64,000 nucleotides of DNA from Chitinophagales bacterium (GTDB lineage: Bacteria; Bacteroidota; Bacteroidia; Chitinophagales; Chitinophagaceae), in contig JAFLBL010000002.1 of assembly GCA_017303855.1 (NCBI GenBank), forward strand, positions 310,001 through 374,000, in the 5' to 3' direction. Below the pieces are notes generated by a model, which was not told the DNA's origin, searched no databases, and was given only the letters and a program-made list of their open reading frames with translations. Positions 18,591 through 27,811 of this stretch are shown here, piece by piece. Position 1 is the stretch's first letter, and each line of letters opens with the position of its first letter. A program made the translations under genes and the position numbers.

Positions 18591-21500
18591 ATGATGAAAC
18601 GGTCGTGCAGATTGCTTGTCGTCCTGTTGTTGCTGGCTGCCTGCGGAAAAAAGAAAGAAGACCAATCTCTTTTTACCCTGCAGCCGGATACGGGTATTCA
18701 GTTCAGGAACGAAGTAAAGAACTCCCCCGACTTTAATATCTTCAGCTACCGTAATTTTTATAACGGGGGCGGTGTGGCCATCGGGGATATTAATAACGAT
18801 GGATTGTCCGATGTTTTTTTTACAGCCAATATGGGCAGTAATAAACTTTTCCTGAATAAAGGGAACTGGCAGTTTGAAGATATTTCTGCGAAGGCCGGCT
18901 TTACTCCCAAAAATGATTGGAGCACCGGTGTGGTAATGGTGGATATTAACCGTGATGGATGGCTGGATATATTCGTATGCAATGCCGGTTACATCAATGG
19001 GGTGAAACCACGCTGCCAGTTATTTATCAATAATAAAAATCTCAGCTTTACTGATCAGGCCGCTGCCTATGGACTGACCAACGAAGGAGGATATACCACG
19101 CATGCCGCTTTCTTCGATTACGATCTGGATGGCGACCTGGATTGTTTTATCATCAACAACAGTTTTATCCCGGTTAATACGCTGAACTATGCCAACAAAA
19201 GAAATTTACGCGCCCCCGACTGGCCGGTGGCTGATTTTCTGAAAGGAGGCGGTGATCACCTGTTGCGGAATGACAACGGAAAGTTCACGGATGTAAGCAA
19301 AGAGGCAGGCATCTATGGCAGCCTGGTGAGCTTTGGACTGGGTGTTACCGTTGGTGATGTAAATGGCGATCAGTATCCGGATGTGTATGTGTCGAATGAT
19401 TTTTTTGAAAGGGATTATCTCTATATCAATCAGCAGAACGGCACGTTTAAAGACGACCTGGAAAACTGGGTACAACACGTCAGTCATTCCTCCATGGGTG
19501 CGGATATGGCCGATGTGAATAATGATGGATATCCCGATATTTTCACTACCGATATGCTGCCGGATGATGACTACCGGCTGAAAACCACCACTACGTTTGA
19601 TAATATTGATGTACACCGGCTGAAACAGAAATCCGGTTTTTATAATCAGTACACCCAAAACACACTGCAGATCAATAACCAGCATGGTAAGTTTATGGAA
19701 ACCGGCTTTTACAGCGGAGTTGCCGCTTCTGACTGGAGCTGGGGCGGGCTGATCTTTGATGCCGACAACGACAGTCATGCCGACATTTTTGTCTGCAACG
19801 GTATTTACAATGATGTAACGGATCAGGACTTTATTGATTTTTTTGCCAATGATATTATTCAACGGATGGTAATGACGGGGGAAAAGGACAAGTTTGATGA
19901 GATTGTCAATAAAATGCCCTCACGTCCCATACCCAATAAGCTTTTTCTTAACCAGGGAGATCTTCGTTTTGCGGATGCGGGCACCAGCTCCGGTTTGGGT
20001 ACTCCTTCTTTTTCCAACGGATCAGCCTATGGAGATCTGGATAATGACGGGGACCTTGACCTGGTGGTGAATAATGTAAACATGGAAGCGTTTGTGTACC
20101 GCAACAACAGCCGTGAACTGAACCAGCATAATTATATCAGCATTCAGCTGAAAGACACGGGTCAGAATACTTTTGCCGTAGGCAGTAAGATTAAGGTATA
20201 CCAGGGAAACCAGGTGATCAGCCGTGAACTGATTCCTTCCCGCGGATTTCAGTCATCGGTGGATTACCGGCAGGTCATCGGCCTGGGTACAGGTACAGCG
20301 GATTCAGTGGTGATTTCCTGGCCGGACCGGTCCTCCTCCCTTCTTATTCGTCCGGAAGTTAATAAAGTACATGTAGTATCAGCCACCGTTGTTGCTCACA
20401 ACGCCGAAGCACAGGAGAAGTCAATTGATCCATACTTCACCCAAACAGGGCTGCCGGTATTTGACCGGCATACGGAAGACGATTTTATAGATTTTTATAA
20501 CGAACGGAATATTCCGGTTATGCTGTCCCGTGAAGGACCACAGGCTGATACGGCCGATGTGAACGGGGATGGCCGTTGTGATTTGTATATTGGCGGGGCA
20601 GCCGGTCAGGCGGGTCAGTTGTACCTGCAAACAGGCGACGGCTCATTTATAAAAAAGGGAGTTCCTTCTTTTGAATCCGATAAAGCATTTGAGGATGTGG
20701 CCGTTTTGTTTTTTGATGCGGACAATGACGGAGACAAGGATCTCTATGTGGGCGCCGGTGGAAATGCACAACCCGGCGACAGCCCGTTACTCGCACACCG
20801 GCTATACCTGAATGACGGGCAGGGAAATTTTGTAAACAGCCCGGTTGCGTTGCCCGCCAATGCCATGAACATCGGAGTGGCTGTAGCACAGGATGTGGAT
20901 GCAGATGGAGATACCGATCTGTTTATCGGTGCCCGCAGTGTACCGCAGCAATATGGCCTGGTGCCTGATAGTTACCTGTGGATGAATAATGGGGCGGGCC
21001 GGTTTACACCGGGCCCTGTTGTAAAAGCCGGAATGATAACTGATGCGGTATTCGCTGACCTTACAGGGGATCAGCGGGCAGAGTTACTGGTGGTGGGTGA
21101 ATGGATGGCACCCCGGCTATATACTATACAAAAAGGAGCGCTGACAGAAACTAAAACTGATCTTACTGCCCTGAAAGGCTGGTGGCAATCCGTAGCCGTA
21201 GCCGATCTGGATGGTGACAAGCGTAATGATATTGTATTGGGAAATACCGGTGAAAACTTCTACCTGAAACCATCCTCCGAAAATCCGGTGAAACTCTGGA
21301 TCAGTGATTTTGATGAAAATGGTACATTGGATAAAATAATTACACGTACGGTCAGTAAAAGAGATGTACCCGTAACGTTGAAAAGAGATCTGACCGATCA
21401 GCTGCCTGTATTGAAAAAGCAAAACCTGAAATTTGACGCCTACGGAACAAAAACCGTTCAACAATTGTTTCCGGATGAAGTCATGGAGAAGGCGAAGGAG

Positions 21501-21893
21501 TATACATTTACCTATGCCGGTTCCTGTGTAGCCTACAATAACGGGGATGGTCATTTTATGGTGCAGGCACTACCGGTACCGGTACAATTGTCATCTGTGA
21601 ATGCAATTCTCTGTCACGACTTTAACCAGGATGGACGTCCGGACCTGGTAATGGGCGGAAATCAGTTTCATTTTCAGCCACAGTTTTCGAGACTGGATGC
21701 CAGTTATGGTCATTTCCTGATCAATAAAGGGCAAAGACAATGGGCGTGGATAGCGCCGCGGCAGTCCGGCCTTGAACTGCGGGGAATGATCCGTGATATC
21801 CGGTTGTTGTCCATACCGGGGAGAAACGGACTTTTGTTTTTACAGAATGACGAACCACCTGTTTTTTATACATTCAGCGGCGCATTCAAATAA
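18591..21893 (+). CDS. FG-GAP/VCBS and ASPIC-domain lipoprotein, first copy
   Basis: About 1100 residues from the double ATG at 18591. Lipoprotein signal: VVLLLLLAAC then KKKED. Calcium-binding FG-GAP/VCBS blades recur through the protein (DINNDGLSDVFF, DINRDGWLDIFV, DYDLDGDLDCF, DVNGDQYPDVYV, DLDNDGDLDLVV, DADNDGDKDLYV, DVDADGDTDLF, DFNQDGRPDLVM). An ASPIC/UnbV domain lies near 505-600 (TFAVGSKIKVYQG ... RGFQSS ... VVISWPD). The layout suggests two beta-propellers joined by ASPIC, on the outer membrane. Such CRTAC1-like lipoproteins often sit next to SusCD in Bacteroidota, but their role is not established. Paralogue of the next gene (10-bp gap). Confidence 0.9.
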   Translation: MMKRSCRLLVVLLLLAACGKKKEDQSLFTLQPDTGIQFRNEVKNSPDFNIFSYRNFYNGGGVAIGDINNDGLSDVFFTANMGSNKLFLNKGNWQFEDISAKAGFTPKNDWSTGVVMVDINRDGWLDIFVCNAGYINGVKPRCQLFINNKNLSFTDQAAAYGLTNEGGYTTHAAFFDYDLDGDLDCFIINNSFIPVNTLNYANKRNLRAPDWPVADFLKGGGDHLLRNDNGKFTDVSKEAGIYGSLVSFGLGVTVGDVNGDQYPDVYVSNDFFERDYLYINQQNGTFKDDLENWVQHVSHSSMGADMADVNNDGYPDIFTTDMLPDDDYRLKTTTTFDNIDVHRLKQKSGFYNQYTQNTLQINNQHGKFMETGFYSGVAASDWSWGGLIFDADNDSHADIFVCNGIYNDVTDQDFIDFFANDIIQRMVMTGEKDKFDEIVNKMPSRPIPNKLFLNQGDLRFADAGTSSGLGTPSFSNGSAYGDLDNDGDLDLVVNNVNMEAFVYRNNSRELNQHNYISIQLKDTGQNTFAVGSKIKVYQGNQVISRELIPSRGFQSSVDYRQVIGLGTGTADSVVISWPDRSSSLLIRPEVNKVHVVSATVVAHNAEAQEKSIDPYFTQTGLPVFDRHTEDDFIDFYNERNIPVMLSREGPQADTADVNGDGRCDLYIGGAAGQAGQLYLQTGDGSFIKKGVPSFESDKAFEDVAVLFFDADNDGDKDLYVGAGGNAQPGDSPLLAHRLYLNDGQGNFVNSPVALPANAMNIGVAVAQDVDADGDTDLFIGARSVPQQYGLVPDSYLWMNNGAGRFTPGPVVKAGMITDAVFADLTGDQRAELLVVGEWMAPRLYTIQKGALTETKTDLTALKGWWQSVAVADLDGDKRNDIVLGNTGENFYLKPSSENPVKLWISDFDENGTLDKIITRTVSKRDVPVTLKRDLTDQLPVLKKQNLKFDAYGTKTVQQLFPDEVMEKAKEYTFTYAGSCVAYNNGDGHFMVQALPVPVQLSSVNAILCHDFNQDGRPDLVMGGNQFHFQPQFSRLDASYGHFLINKGQRQWAWIAPRQSGLELRGMIRDIRLLSIPGRNGLLFLQNDEPPVFYTFSGAFK

Positions 21894-21902
21894 CGAGCAA
21901 AC

Positions 21903-24900
21903 ATGTACAGACCACAATTTTATAGCTTATTGATAATGTCGTTGCTGGTTACCGGCCTTTTCTCCTGCCGGCAGACTGCGGAAAAAGGTCCGGTACTGTT
22001 TGAAGCACTGGATCATACCCAAACCGGATTGGATGTCAGTAATCAGCTGACGGCAAGACCCGATTTTAATATGCTGAAGTATATGTACTTCTATAATGGC
22101 GCCGGGGTAGGTGCCGGTGATTTTAATAAAGACGGGTTGACGGATCTTTTTTTTGCATCGAACCAGTTGCAGAATAAACTGTATCTCAATCAGGGCGCGT
22201 TGAAATTTAATGACGTAACAAAGGAGGCGAAAATTCCGGATGACGGGGGCTGGACAACCGGTATATCCGTGGCCGATGTGAATGATGATGGCTGGCTGGA
22301 TATTTATGTTTCACGTGTTGGTAACTATGAAGCATTGCAAAGTAAAAATCAGTTGCTGATCTGTAAAGGAGTGGATAAAAACGGCATTCCATATTTTGCG
22401 GATGAAGCCGCGGCCTATGGATTGGATTTTTCCGGTTTCAGTACACAGGCCGCGTTTTTTGATTATGATCTCGACGGGGATCTGGACCTGTTCCTGTTAA
22501 ATCACTCCCTCCGGTACAACAGTACGTTTGCTCCCCGTATGCGTTTTATGGGTACGGTGGATTCCTTATCCCGCGATATTCTATACAGGAATGATGGCAA
22601 CCGCTTTTCGGACGTATCAGCGGGTGCCGGAATACAGCAGTCCGTAATCGGGTATGGCCTGGGTATTGTTATCAGTGATCTTAATCTCGATGGCTGGCCG
22701 GATATTTATATCGGCAATGATTTTCATGAAAACGATTACCTGTACATTAATAACCAACAGGGTGGATTCCGGGAGGAACTGACTGAACGGACCATGCATA
22801 CCAGCCAGTTCTCCATGGGCGTGGATGCGGGTGATATCAATAATGACGGCTGGCCGGATATAATTGCGGCGGATATGCTTCCGTCCGATCCGTATATACT
22901 CCGGCGCTCACTGGGGGAGGATGAATATTCAACGTTTCAGATAAAAATCAGAAATCAGTATAGTTATCAATATGCGCGGAATAACCTGCAACTGAGCCGG
23001 CGAAACGGATTATATAGTGAAATCGGCTTGTATGCCGGTGTGGCGGCCACTGATTGGTCATGGGCCACTCTCTGGATGGATTTTGATAATGATGGCTGGA
23101 AGGATCTGTTTATTTCCAACGGTATTCCAAAACGACTGAATGATATTGACTACGTCAATTATGTGTCCAATGACGAAATTCAATCCAAAATCAGGTCCGG
23201 GAATATGCAGGATAAGGATATGGCCCTGATCGAGAAATTTCCGGAGATCAGGCTGCCCAACCGTTTTTTCCGCAACAGGGGTGAAGCGGCTTTTGAAGAC
23301 ATGGGGAACAGTATCGGGAATAATCCGGAAACGTTTTCTAACGGCGCTGTATATGCGGATCTGGACAACGACGGCGACCAGGATATTGTGGTGAATAATA
23401 TTAATGAACCGGCTATTCTCTACCGGAATACCACGAATGACGGGGGGCAGCATCCGTCGCTGCAACTGGCACTTACCGGATCACCGGGAAACCGGCAGGC
23501 TGTTGGTGCAAAGCTGATTGCGTATGCCGGTGACCAGGTCTTAAGTTTTGAAAAATTTCAGGCCAGGGGTTTTCAGTCTTCCATGGAAACGCCCTTGCAT
23601 GTTTCAACGGGTAACCGCAAGATTGATTCTGCCTGGCTGATATGGCCGGATAATACCTGCCAGCGTATTGATATCGCAGTGGATTCGGCGGTAATACGAA
23701 ACCTGGCCTGGCAGCCGCAACTGCCCCGCTTTGATTACACCCGGTTGCAGGTGATGCCCGGTATACCCGTGGATGATATTACCCGGTCATCCGGCTTGCA
23801 GTTTTTGCACCGTGAAAATGTATTCAATGAGTTTGACCGGGAACCGCTGATACCTTTTATGGCCTCACGCGAAGGGCCCGCACTGGCGGTGGCTGATATA
23901 AATCAGGACGGATTGGAGGATGTATTTATTGGCGCCGTGAAATGGGAGCAGGCGGCGGTTTTTTTGCAAAACAGGAACGGTACATTCAACCGCATTCCGC
24001 AGCCAGCCTTATTTGCGGACAGTACGTATGAAGACAATGATGCCTGCTGGACCGATGTAAACAATGATGGTTTTCCGGATCTGGTGGTGGCCAGTGGAGG
24101 TAATGAATATTATGGTCAATCGGTTTACCTGCAATCAAGGGTATACCTTAATGATGGCAATGGGTTGTTGTCCAGAAAGGAAGATGCATTGCCCGTTGAG
24201 CTGCTGGTAACGGCTTCCTGTGTGGTGCCGCTGGACTTTAATCATGACGGGAAAACAGATCTTTTTATCGGTGGCCGCTCAGTGCCCTGGCAATATGGAG
24301 CCATTCCGGCATCTGCATTACTGCAAAATGACGGACATGGAAAATTTACGAATGTAACAGCAACGGCCGCACCACAGCTGGCTGGCGCGGGTATGGTGAA
24401 AGATGCGGTAACAGCAGATATAAATGGAGACGGCCATGCAGACCTGGTACTGGCGTTGGAGTGGGACGGTATTTGTGCTTTTGTGGAGGAGGGTGGTAAG
24501 CTGACTAAACAATATGTCAGCACACAAAAAGGCTGGTGGAATTTTTTGCTGCCTGTTGATCTGGATAAAGATGGAGATATGGATTTTATTGCGGGTAACC
24601 AGGGACTCAATAGCCGGTTCACCGCTTCCGCAACTCAGCCGGTTCGTTTTTATTACAACGATTTTGACGATAACGGGAAAAAGGATCAGGTAATCTCCTA
24701 TTATGTACAGGGCCAGGAGATCCCCTTTGCCAATAAAGCCGAACTGGAAAGACAAATGCCGGGACTTAAAAAGAAATATCTCTATGCGGAAGATTTTGCC
24801 AGGGCCGGTATTCCCGATATGTTTAAGAAAGATAAATTGGCCGGCGCTACAGTTTTTACGGCAGACTATTTTTCGAATGCGGTGCTGCTGAATGAAGGCA

Positions 24901-25235
24901 AGGGTGTATTTAAAACAATGCCCCTGCCCTGGGAAGCGCAACTGACCAGTTACAGGGCCGCGTGTGTAGCTGATCTGAACAATGATCAGCTTCCCGATAT
25001 TATTCTCGGAGGAAATTTCTACCAGAATAATATTCAGATGGGGCGCTATGATGCGGATTATGGAACGATGTTACTGAACAAAGGAAAGGGCAATTTTAAT
25101 GTTGTACAATCGCGTTTGCCGGTCAGGGGTGAAATACGCCAGATTTTACCTGTACAATTGCAGGGTAACCGCACAGCATATATACTGGCAAGAAACGATG
25201 ATTCAGTAAAAGTCATCAGCCCTCACCGGCCTTAG
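21903..25235 (+). CDS. FG-GAP/VCBS and ASPIC-domain lipoprotein, second copy
   Basis: 1110 residues; same architecture and order as the preceding gene. Lipobox LVTGLFSC near residue 22. Blades: DFNKDGLTDLFF, DVNDDGWLDIYV, DYDLDGDLDLF, DLNLDGWPDIYI, DINNDGWPDIIA, DFDNDGWKDLFI, DLDNDGDQDIVV; ASPIC/UnbV near 520-600 (AVGAKLIAYAGDQVLSFEKF, RGFQSSMETPL, SAWLIWPDN); then DINQDGLEDVFI, DVNNDGFPDLVV, DFNHDGKTDLFI and DINGDGHADLVL. Both copies share the phrase RSVPxQYG and a TQKGWW-like segment near the C-terminal third, so they arose by tandem duplication. Predicted surface-exposed. The end overlaps the convergent gene by 4 bp. Confidence 0.9.
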   Translation: MYRPQFYSLLIMSLLVTGLFSCRQTAEKGPVLFEALDHTQTGLDVSNQLTARPDFNMLKYMYFYNGAGVGAGDFNKDGLTDLFFASNQLQNKLYLNQGALKFNDVTKEAKIPDDGGWTTGISVADVNDDGWLDIYVSRVGNYEALQSKNQLLICKGVDKNGIPYFADEAAAYGLDFSGFSTQAAFFDYDLDGDLDLFLLNHSLRYNSTFAPRMRFMGTVDSLSRDILYRNDGNRFSDVSAGAGIQQSVIGYGLGIVISDLNLDGWPDIYIGNDFHENDYLYINNQQGGFREELTERTMHTSQFSMGVDAGDINNDGWPDIIAADMLPSDPYILRRSLGEDEYSTFQIKIRNQYSYQYARNNLQLSRRNGLYSEIGLYAGVAATDWSWATLWMDFDNDGWKDLFISNGIPKRLNDIDYVNYVSNDEIQSKIRSGNMQDKDMALIEKFPEIRLPNRFFRNRGEAAFEDMGNSIGNNPETFSNGAVYADLDNDGDQDIVVNNINEPAILYRNTTNDGGQHPSLQLALTGSPGNRQAVGAKLIAYAGDQVLSFEKFQARGFQSSMETPLHVSTGNRKIDSAWLIWPDNTCQRIDIAVDSAVIRNLAWQPQLPRFDYTRLQVMPGIPVDDITRSSGLQFLHRENVFNEFDREPLIPFMASREGPALAVADINQDGLEDVFIGAVKWEQAAVFLQNRNGTFNRIPQPALFADSTYEDNDACWTDVNNDGFPDLVVASGGNEYYGQSVYLQSRVYLNDGNGLLSRKEDALPVELLVTASCVVPLDFNHDGKTDLFIGGRSVPWQYGAIPASALLQNDGHGKFTNVTATAAPQLAGAGMVKDAVTADINGDGHADLVLALEWDGICAFVEEGGKLTKQYVSTQKGWWNFLLPVDLDKDGDMDFIAGNQGLNSRFTASATQPVRFYYNDFDDNGKKDQVISYYVQGQEIPFANKAELERQMPGLKKKYLYAEDFARAGIPDMFKKDKLAGATVFTADYFSNAVLLNEGKGVFKTMPLPWEAQLTSYRAACVADLNNDQLPDIILGGNFYQNNIQMGRYDADYGTMLLNKGKGNFNVVQSRLPVRGEIRQILPVQLQGNRTAYILARNDDSVKVISPHRP

Positions 25236-26137
25236 AATACAGGATAACACACTTTCAGCTGCACCAGCTGGTTCTCGTCAAAATCATATCCGTCACTCAG
25301 TATTTTCTGAAAGGGTATGGCCATGGACGTAAAGTTATGGTCAGATTTAAACCGGTCAATAGCCTGGTAAGCTTTATATACTTCACTTAATGATCCCTGG
25401 TAATTGGCCACCAGCAGATTTTTTCCGAGCGGCATTTTTTTATATTCAATACCGGAGGCCGCATCCGGCTCAATGGCTTTGGTAACCCCGATACTTACAA
25501 ACAGTTTGATGTCTTTTTCTCCTTTGAGCGAATAAAAAATCCGTATGCCATTATAGCCGGCATCGGTTGTATTGGCATAAGCGATCAGCTCATCAAATAG
25601 TTTTCGTGTGGCTTCCCGTTTCATTTCCAGCGGCACGGTAACGGATTTAAAAAGGAAGGCCGTGTCTTCCACTTTCACCAGCTGAATATCGTAGCCGTAA
25701 AACCGCTTACTGTCTTCCATATAGGCTTTCAGGTTCTGCAGGCTTTTCCGGGCATCCTGTACTAAAGGTTCTTTGCTGAACCAATGCTGAAAGAGTGTTT
25801 GCTCATACGAAAGGGTTACATAGGAAAGCTGTGCATTCAGGGTATCGCCATCAATGGAGAAGCGGAATGCTTTTTCATTTCCTTTGTTACGGGCAATAAT
25901 CCGGGCACTGAAGGGTGTCTGTTCACTTACAGAAAGAGTATCATTTTCGCCGGAGGCCGTGAGATACCAGCGTTTCACCTGTTCGGCTGAACGGAGCTGT
26001 TCCCCGGTTTTTAACAGGGGATAATTGATCTGTACCTGTTCCCGGAACGTTTTATTCCTGAATCCGATAAAAGCGGCTACCAGCCCCAGCAAGGGCAGTA
26101 CGATCAGCAGTAATAGCCTTGATTTCCCGTTCTTCAT
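25232..26137 (-). CDS. Membrane-anchored protein with GyrI-like effector-binding domain
   Basis: 301 residues. One N-terminal membrane segment (LLLLIVLPLLGLVAAFIGF, about 8-26), then a SRPBCC-like middle (about 35-150) and a C-terminal GyrI/AraC-effector-binding type domain (about 150-301; ASGIEYKKMPLGKNLLVANY, GSLSEVYKAYQAIDRF, ending LVQLKVCYPV). GyrI-like domains bind small molecules. The anchor suggests a periplasmic or membrane-facing sensor or carrier, function unknown. Convergent with the second FG-GAP gene. On the minus strand a TATTTTTA box lies about 21 bp before the start. Confidence 0.8.
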   Translation of the reverse strand: MKNGKSRLLLLIVLPLLGLVAAFIGFRNKTFREQVQINYPLLKTGEQLRSAEQVKRWYLTASGENDTLSVSEQTPFSARIIARNKGNEKAFRFSIDGDTLNAQLSYVTLSYEQTLFQHWFSKEPLVQDARKSLQNLKAYMEDSKRFYGYDIQLVKVEDTAFLFKSVTVPLEMKREATRKLFDELIAYANTTDAGYNGIRIFYSLKGEKDIKLFVSIGVTKAIEPDAASGIEYKKMPLGKNLLVANYQGSLSEVYKAYQAIDRFKSDHNFTSMAIPFQKILSDGYDFDENQLVQLKVCYPVF

Positions 26138-26227
26138 ATAGCATTTTTTTCGCGGTCTAAAAATAACCTCTTTCAGGATATAAGTATATTTTTTAGCAGG
26201 GGGTATCAGTTGTTTATTTTGCTCACA

Positions 26228-26239
26228 ACAAACGTTTGC
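26228..26239. promoter_or_regulatory. LacI-type operator upstream of the disaccharide transporter
   Basis: ACAAACGTTTGC, with a perfect 10-bp palindrome CAAACGTTTG (26229-26238) centred on CG, the usual LacI/CcpA geometry. It lies 76 bp ahead of the ATG at 26315. The only promoter-like box near it, TTATTTTG at 26214-26221, is a weak match. Confidence 0.6.
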
Positions 26240-26314
26240 AACATAGTCCGGCCCTTTAGTTATGTATACTACTCCCTTCCGTTTTTTGTAATTTACCCCT
26301 CCAAACGATTGCTT

Positions 26315-27802
26315 ATGGCATTGGTAAAACCGCGGCTCAGTTTCTGGCAGATCATTAATATGAATGTGGGCTTCTTTGGCATCCAGTACAGCTTCGGCTT
26401 ACAGCAAAGTGCCGTGAATCCCATCTATGATTTCCTCGGGGCAAAGCCGGACGAAATACCCTGGCTCAACCTGGCCGGTCCGCTAACGGGACTTGTTATA
26501 CAGCCCATCATCGGGGCATTGAGTGATAAGACCTGGCATCCCCGTTTTGGACGCAGAACACCTTATTTTTTTATCGGCGCCATCATTTGCAGTCTCGCCC
26601 TTTTTCTTTTCCCCTTCAGCAGTGCGTTGTGGATGGCTGCCGGACTGTTATGGATACTGGATGCAGGAAACAATACAGCGATGGAACCTTACCGGGCCTT
26701 CATTGCGGATAAACTGGATCCTTCCCAGCAACCAACCGGTTTCCAGGCACAGAGTTTTTTTACCGGGTTCGGTCAGACACTCGCCAATGTTTCCCTCTTC
26801 ATTTTTCCTATGATCTTTATCGGGAAAACAGGTAAGCTACCCACCTGGGTGTTTGCTTCTTTTTTCCTGGGTGCAGTCTGTTCCATTGTGTCAATCTGGT
26901 GGAGTGTGCGTACCACACCGGAGATCGTACCTGATGAAGAAGAGCTGGCACAGATAAAGGAGAAGAACAAAGGCATGCCCCATCCGGCTATCCAGTTTTT
27001 TCTTTCCATACTGACCACACTGGTGGCGTATGCCGTTATAGCTGTTCTGTTGATTCCTTCCTTGTTCATACCCGGACTGATCCGTAGACTGTTGAACCAT
27101 GTGGAGGGGCATCCTACATTAAAGATTCTCTTCGCACAGAATATCGAGATCATTGATGCCATCACCAACATGCCCAAAGTGATGTGGCAACTGGCCCTGG
27201 TTTATCTTTTCCAGTGGTATGCTTTGTTTTGTTATTGGCAGAATTCATCTAAAAGCATAGCACTCTCTGTATGGAATACTACTCCCGAACGGAACAGTGA
27301 ATTATATGAGAAAGCGGTTGGCTGGAACGGACTCGTGAACGGCTGGTATAATATCGTTACATTCCTTTGTGCCTTCGGCCTGGTCTGGTTTGCCCGCCGG
27401 TATTCACCAAAACTCGTTCACTTTGGTTGCCTTACATTAGCAGGGATCGGTTTACTGGCCTTCCCTTTTATTGAGAATAAATACCTGCTTTTCCCCGCCA
27501 TCACCGGCTTTGGTATCGGCTGGGCCAGTATGATGGGAATTCCTTACCTGATTGTGGTAAGCAAAATTCCGAAAGAAAGATACGGGGTATACATGGGCGT
27601 GATCAATATGATGATCGTGATCCCGATGTTTATACAGACATTGTCATTTGGCTTCATTTTAAAAAATTTCCTGCATAACCATGCCGGTTATGCGATTGCG
27701 TTCGCCGGTGCCCTGCTCCTGATTGCGGCCTTGCTTACACTCAGGATCCAATCGGATCATAAACCGGCAGCGGGAGAATTGAATTTTTCATCCGGTCATT
27801 AA
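26315..27802 (+). CDS. MFS disaccharide transporter (SUT/SLC45-like)
   Basis: 495 residues from the ATG at 26315 ([20 protein letters not shown]); the open frame upstream reads through the operator region and is not coding. About 12 membrane segments. Family marks: [14 protein letters not shown] in helix 1, [20 protein letters not shown] in loop 2-3 and [18 protein letters not shown] in helix 4, as in sucrose/maltose transporters of the SUT/SLC45 and GPH-like group. It should carry maltose, sucrose or similar alpha-glucosides with a cation across the inner membrane. First gene of a tight five-gene operon (gaps 9, 11, -4 and 9 bp) with a LacI-type operator ahead of it. Confidence 0.88.
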   Translation: MALVKPRLSFWQIINMNVGFFGIQYSFGLQQSAVNPIYDFLGAKPDEIPWLNLAGPLTGLVIQPIIGALSDKTWHPRFGRRTPYFFIGAIICSLALFLFPFSSALWMAAGLLWILDAGNNTAMEPYRAFIADKLDPSQQPTGFQAQSFFTGFGQTLANVSLFIFPMIFIGKTGKLPTWVFASFFLGAVCSIVSIWWSVRTTPEIVPDEEELAQIKEKNKGMPHPAIQFFLSILTTLVAYAVIAVLLIPSLFIPGLIRRLLNHVEGHPTLKILFAQNIEIIDAITNMPKVMWQLALVYLFQWYALFCYWQNSSKSIALSVWNTTPERNSELYEKAVGWNGLVNGWYNIVTFLCAFGLVWFARRYSPKLVHFGCLTLAGIGLLAFPFIENKYLLFPAITGFGIGWASMMGIPYLIVVSKIPKERYGVYMGVINMMIVIPMFIQTLSFGFILKNFLHNHAGYAIAFAGALLLIAALLTLRIQSDHKPAAGELNFSSGH

Positions 27803-27811
27803 ATCAGTAGT

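Noticed and set aside
26210-26314. N-terminal extension of the disaccharide transporter
   Set aside because: The extra 35 codons cover the palindromic operator, and the family N-terminus starts at 26315.
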